Origin: Lutraria lutraria
Taxonomy: Eukaryota > Mollusca > Bivalvia > Venerida > Mactridae
Reading direction: 5' to 3'
Length of the DNA stretch: 64,000 bases
Assembly (NCBI GenBank): GCA_964023205.1
Contig: OZ026845.1
Coordinates: 2,676,001 to 2,740,000, forward strand
Part shown: in pieces, positions 63,540 to 64,000 of the stretch
Numbering within the stretch: position 1 is the first letter of the stretch
Layout of the letters: the number at the start of each line of letters is the position of its first letter
The notes under the pieces: model-generated
Database searches by the model: none
Told to the model about the DNA's origin: nothing
Seen by the model: only the letters and a program-made list of their open reading frames with translations
Made by a program: the position numbers and the translations under genes

Positions 63540-64000
63540 CGATGCAAGTATAGCGGGGTATAATATTGTACATTGTGTATTTCTATAACAACACTTAATC
63601 AAATTTAGATGAATACATAAAATGTTATATTTGTACAATGTACAGGTACTTAAAAATGTATGGTTTGGTTGTGATTCGCAGAGAATTCTAGAAAATCTGT
63701 TCGTTTGCTCACGAAACTCATCGGACGAGGAACTGCATCTTCCGTGTAAATTAGGAATCGTCAACATTGATGCTTTTCACCAGAAATGACCGGTTGTCGC
63801 ATTTTTTCACACAAAATGAAGTCAAACAGCAGACATCGACAAAACCAGTCTAAGATATATATAGACGTAGTCTGGAATGGAACCAACACTTTCAATTCTC
63901 TAGTATAAAGTTTGGTGAAAGACGCTTTTCGTCACGACGTTTACTGAAAATAAACAAAAATAACATTTCAACAAAAGGAAATCCAAAAAAACAAATGTTA
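63540..64000. other. Window edge, no gene recognised
   Basis: A minus-strand open stretch from 63767 (MLTIPNLHGRCSSSSDEFRE) has no family resemblance and is probably chance. Confidence 0.35.

Noticed and set aside
63405..63767. 120-aa minus-strand ORF at the window edge as a gene
   Set aside because: Half of it lies inside the 264-bp MITE and the rest has no recognisable domain or splice support.

Overview
The window is animal nuclear DNA, most likely from a bivalve mollusc. It is AT-rich, genes are intron-split with GT...AG junctions, and conserved metazoan genes (TIPIN, PGGT1B, LCLAT1) sit among dense small repeats. Two repeat types look molluscan from memory: a tRNA-headed SINE, and intronic elements made of internal tandem monomers that end in a GGGCC...GGCCC hairpin. 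The host assignment is inference.

Layout. (1) 1-17800: three tandem copies of a divergent Cys-loop (nicotinic-receptor-like) gene. The first (1218-2896) is a pseudogene with three frame-breaking lesions. The second and third (5387-7064, 12082-13759) encode the same 426-aa protein and lie in two adjacent 6695-bp units (4411-11105, 11106-17800) that differ by only about three bases. Each unit also carries a ~1.1-kb foldback element. (2) 18285-20405: a minus-strand tRNA-derived SINE whose middle has grown into 52 copies of a 37-bp repeat. (3) 20406-27374: no recognisable gene; SINE remnant and homopolymers. (4) 27375-28514 (-): intronless lysocardiolipin acyltransferase-like gene. (5) 28515-36890: no recognisable gene, but two identical 32-bp hairpins each flanked by its own 7-bp direct repeat, a foldback element with AAAACGTTTT modules, and a 40-bp x4 minisatellite. 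(6) 36890-42409: a LINE reverse-transcriptase fragment, then a ~5-kb candidate DNA transposon with ~36-bp terminal inverted repeats (TIRs) and a 1022-aa ORF. The ORF has a coiled coil, an RNase H-like DDE-type core and a C-terminal tudor/chromo-like module. (7) 43861-52712 (+): TIPIN in seven coding exons, with intron 3 filled by a 953-bp higher-order repeat and nested elements. (8) 53918-54812: an 895-bp MITE. (9) 55413-61343 (-): PGGT1B in nine coding exons, convergent with TIPIN. (10) 61344-64000: a tandemly duplicated GC-hairpin repeat and a 264-bp hAT-like MITE.

The conserved genes are not functionally linked: TIPIN is a replication-fork protein, PGGT1B a prenyltransferase subunit and LCLAT1 a phospholipid-remodelling enzyme. 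The best candidates for something undescribed are the 5-kb transposon, the 32-bp micro-elements, and the SINE-born minisatellite. The near-identical receptor duplication is either very recent or an assembly artefact.
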